From: Cyanobacteriota bacterium
GTDB taxonomy: Bacteria > Cyanobacteriota > Cyanobacteriia > SKYG9
Assembly: GCA_025054735.1 (NCBI GenBank)
Contig: JANWZG010000247.1
Span: forward strand, 1 to 5,990
Length of the DNA stretch: 5,990 bases
Reading direction: 5' to 3'
The notes under the pieces are model-generated. The model was not told the DNA's origin. It ran no database searches and was given only the letters and a program-made list of their open reading frames with translations. Shown one piece after another: positions 5,424-5,990 of this stretch (position 1 is its first letter; every line of letters begins with the position of its first letter). The position numbers and the translations under genes were made by a program.

Positions 5424-5990
5424 TTGATCTTGCCGATAGCCTGTCCAATCGCTTCAATCTGCTGATAATTCTGATTCTCAGTCTTGATAAACTTTTTTGC
5501 TCCAAACAATTCTAAGATTTCCTTATGCTCTGGATTGCCAGCATCTAGCTTGAGCAGGGCTGCCTGTACCTTGGCAGGGAAATCATCTCCGTAGCGCTGC
5601 TTCACTTGCGGATTAATCACCCAGTGATAGTCGTAGTACGCAGGAGTACGCCAAATGACCGAGACCTTGCTGGTATCAACTTCGCCTGCAGCCACTCGCT
5701 TTTTCCAGACTTGCTCGTTCAGCACACCAACTTCATAGGTTCCAGCCTCTACTAGCTTAATCGTAGCGTCATGGTTCTGGGAAAATCCTGGTTGGCCCTT
5801 AAAATCTGCCAACGTTACCCCAGCCTCTTGCAGAAAATACTGGGGCATCAAGCGTCCAGAGGTGGAAGATTCGCTCCCAAAAGTAAAGGTACGTCCTTTC
5901 AATACTTGCAACCCCTTGAGGTCAGTAATAGGCTGCAAACCTGCGGATTTGTTAGCAATAAACACGCTGTGAAAATCAGCATCGATGTCG
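5420..5990 (-). CDS. phnD: Phosphonate/phosphite/phosphate ABC transporter substrate-binding protein, N-terminal part cut by the window edge
   Basis: PhnD-family proteins capture phosphonates or related oxyanions outside the inner membrane and deliver them to the transporter. The frame is open from the right edge (first whole codon 5987-5989) to the TGA at 5420-5422, giving 189 residues. The family is usually about 290-330, so the signal sequence and about a third of the protein are off-window. The GTG at 5963-5965 is internal, because the family-typical FHSVFIANKSAG motif runs across it. Ligand-site features include SESSTSG (visible residues 39-45), whose Ser/Thr hydroxyls hold the phosphorus-oxyanion group in known PhnD structures, and the NHDA motif with H73. 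The hinge-side segment GVLNEQVW (88-95) lies where E. coli PhnD has residues contacting the organic part of the ligand. The substrate (aminoethylphosphonate, methylphosphonate, phosphite or phosphate) cannot be decided. It overlaps phnC by 4 bases and precedes it in the operon. Confidence 0.92.
   Translation of the reverse strand, partial: DIDADFHSVFIANKSAGLQPITDLKGLQVLKGRTFTFGSESSTSGRLMPQYFLQEAGVTLADFKGQPGFSQNHDATIKLVEAGTYEVGVLNEQVWKKRVAAGEVDTSKVSVIWRTPAYYDYHWVINPQVKQRYGDDFPAKVQAALLKLDAGNPEHKEILELFGAKKFIKTENQNYQQIEAIGQAIGKIK

Overview
The window looks like an ordinary chromosomal stretch from a cyanobacterium. By eye there are about seventeen CGATCG cores in 6 kb. Three of them are complete GCGATCGC (HIP1) octamers, the highly iterated palindrome typical of many cyanobacterial genomes. 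The acyltransferase and acetylornithine aminotransferase sequences also read like cyanobacterial family members. The genus cannot be decided from this window.

Layout, left to right. The 3' part of folK (dihydropterin pyrophosphokinase, folate synthesis) enters from the left edge on the + strand. A 119-base gap with two small inverted repeats follows, then a PlsC-type acyltransferase on the + strand. This converges, with only 27 bases between, on a minus-strand gene for a secreted gamma-glutamyltransferase (ggt). A 222-base divergent intergenic region separates the ggt start from argD (acetylornithine aminotransferase, arginine synthesis) on the + strand. This region holds a perfect 10-bp inverted repeat with a 13-base spacer, which overlaps a plausible argD promoter. 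argD converges on a minus-strand pair, phnD then phnC, encoding the binding protein and ATPase of a phosphonate/phosphite-type ABC importer. Their stop and start codons overlap as GTGA, and phnD runs off the right edge.

The genes do not form one pathway. Ggt and ArgD both touch glutamate metabolism: Ggt releases glutamate from glutathione and other gamma-glutamyl compounds, and ArgD exchanges amino groups with glutamate/2-oxoglutarate. Their divergent arrangement around a palindrome is the only hint of shared control. PhnD and PhnC are clearly an operon, but their membrane permease is not downstream of phnC. It would have to lie beyond the right edge or elsewhere.

Three gene boundaries differ from naive longest-ORF calls. 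folK is open to the left edge rather than starting at the internal GTG at 111. argD most likely starts at GTG 3350, not TTG 3335. phnD is open to the right edge. I found no mobile element, CRISPR array, RNA gene or clearly novel system. The most interesting signal is the ggt-argD palindrome.
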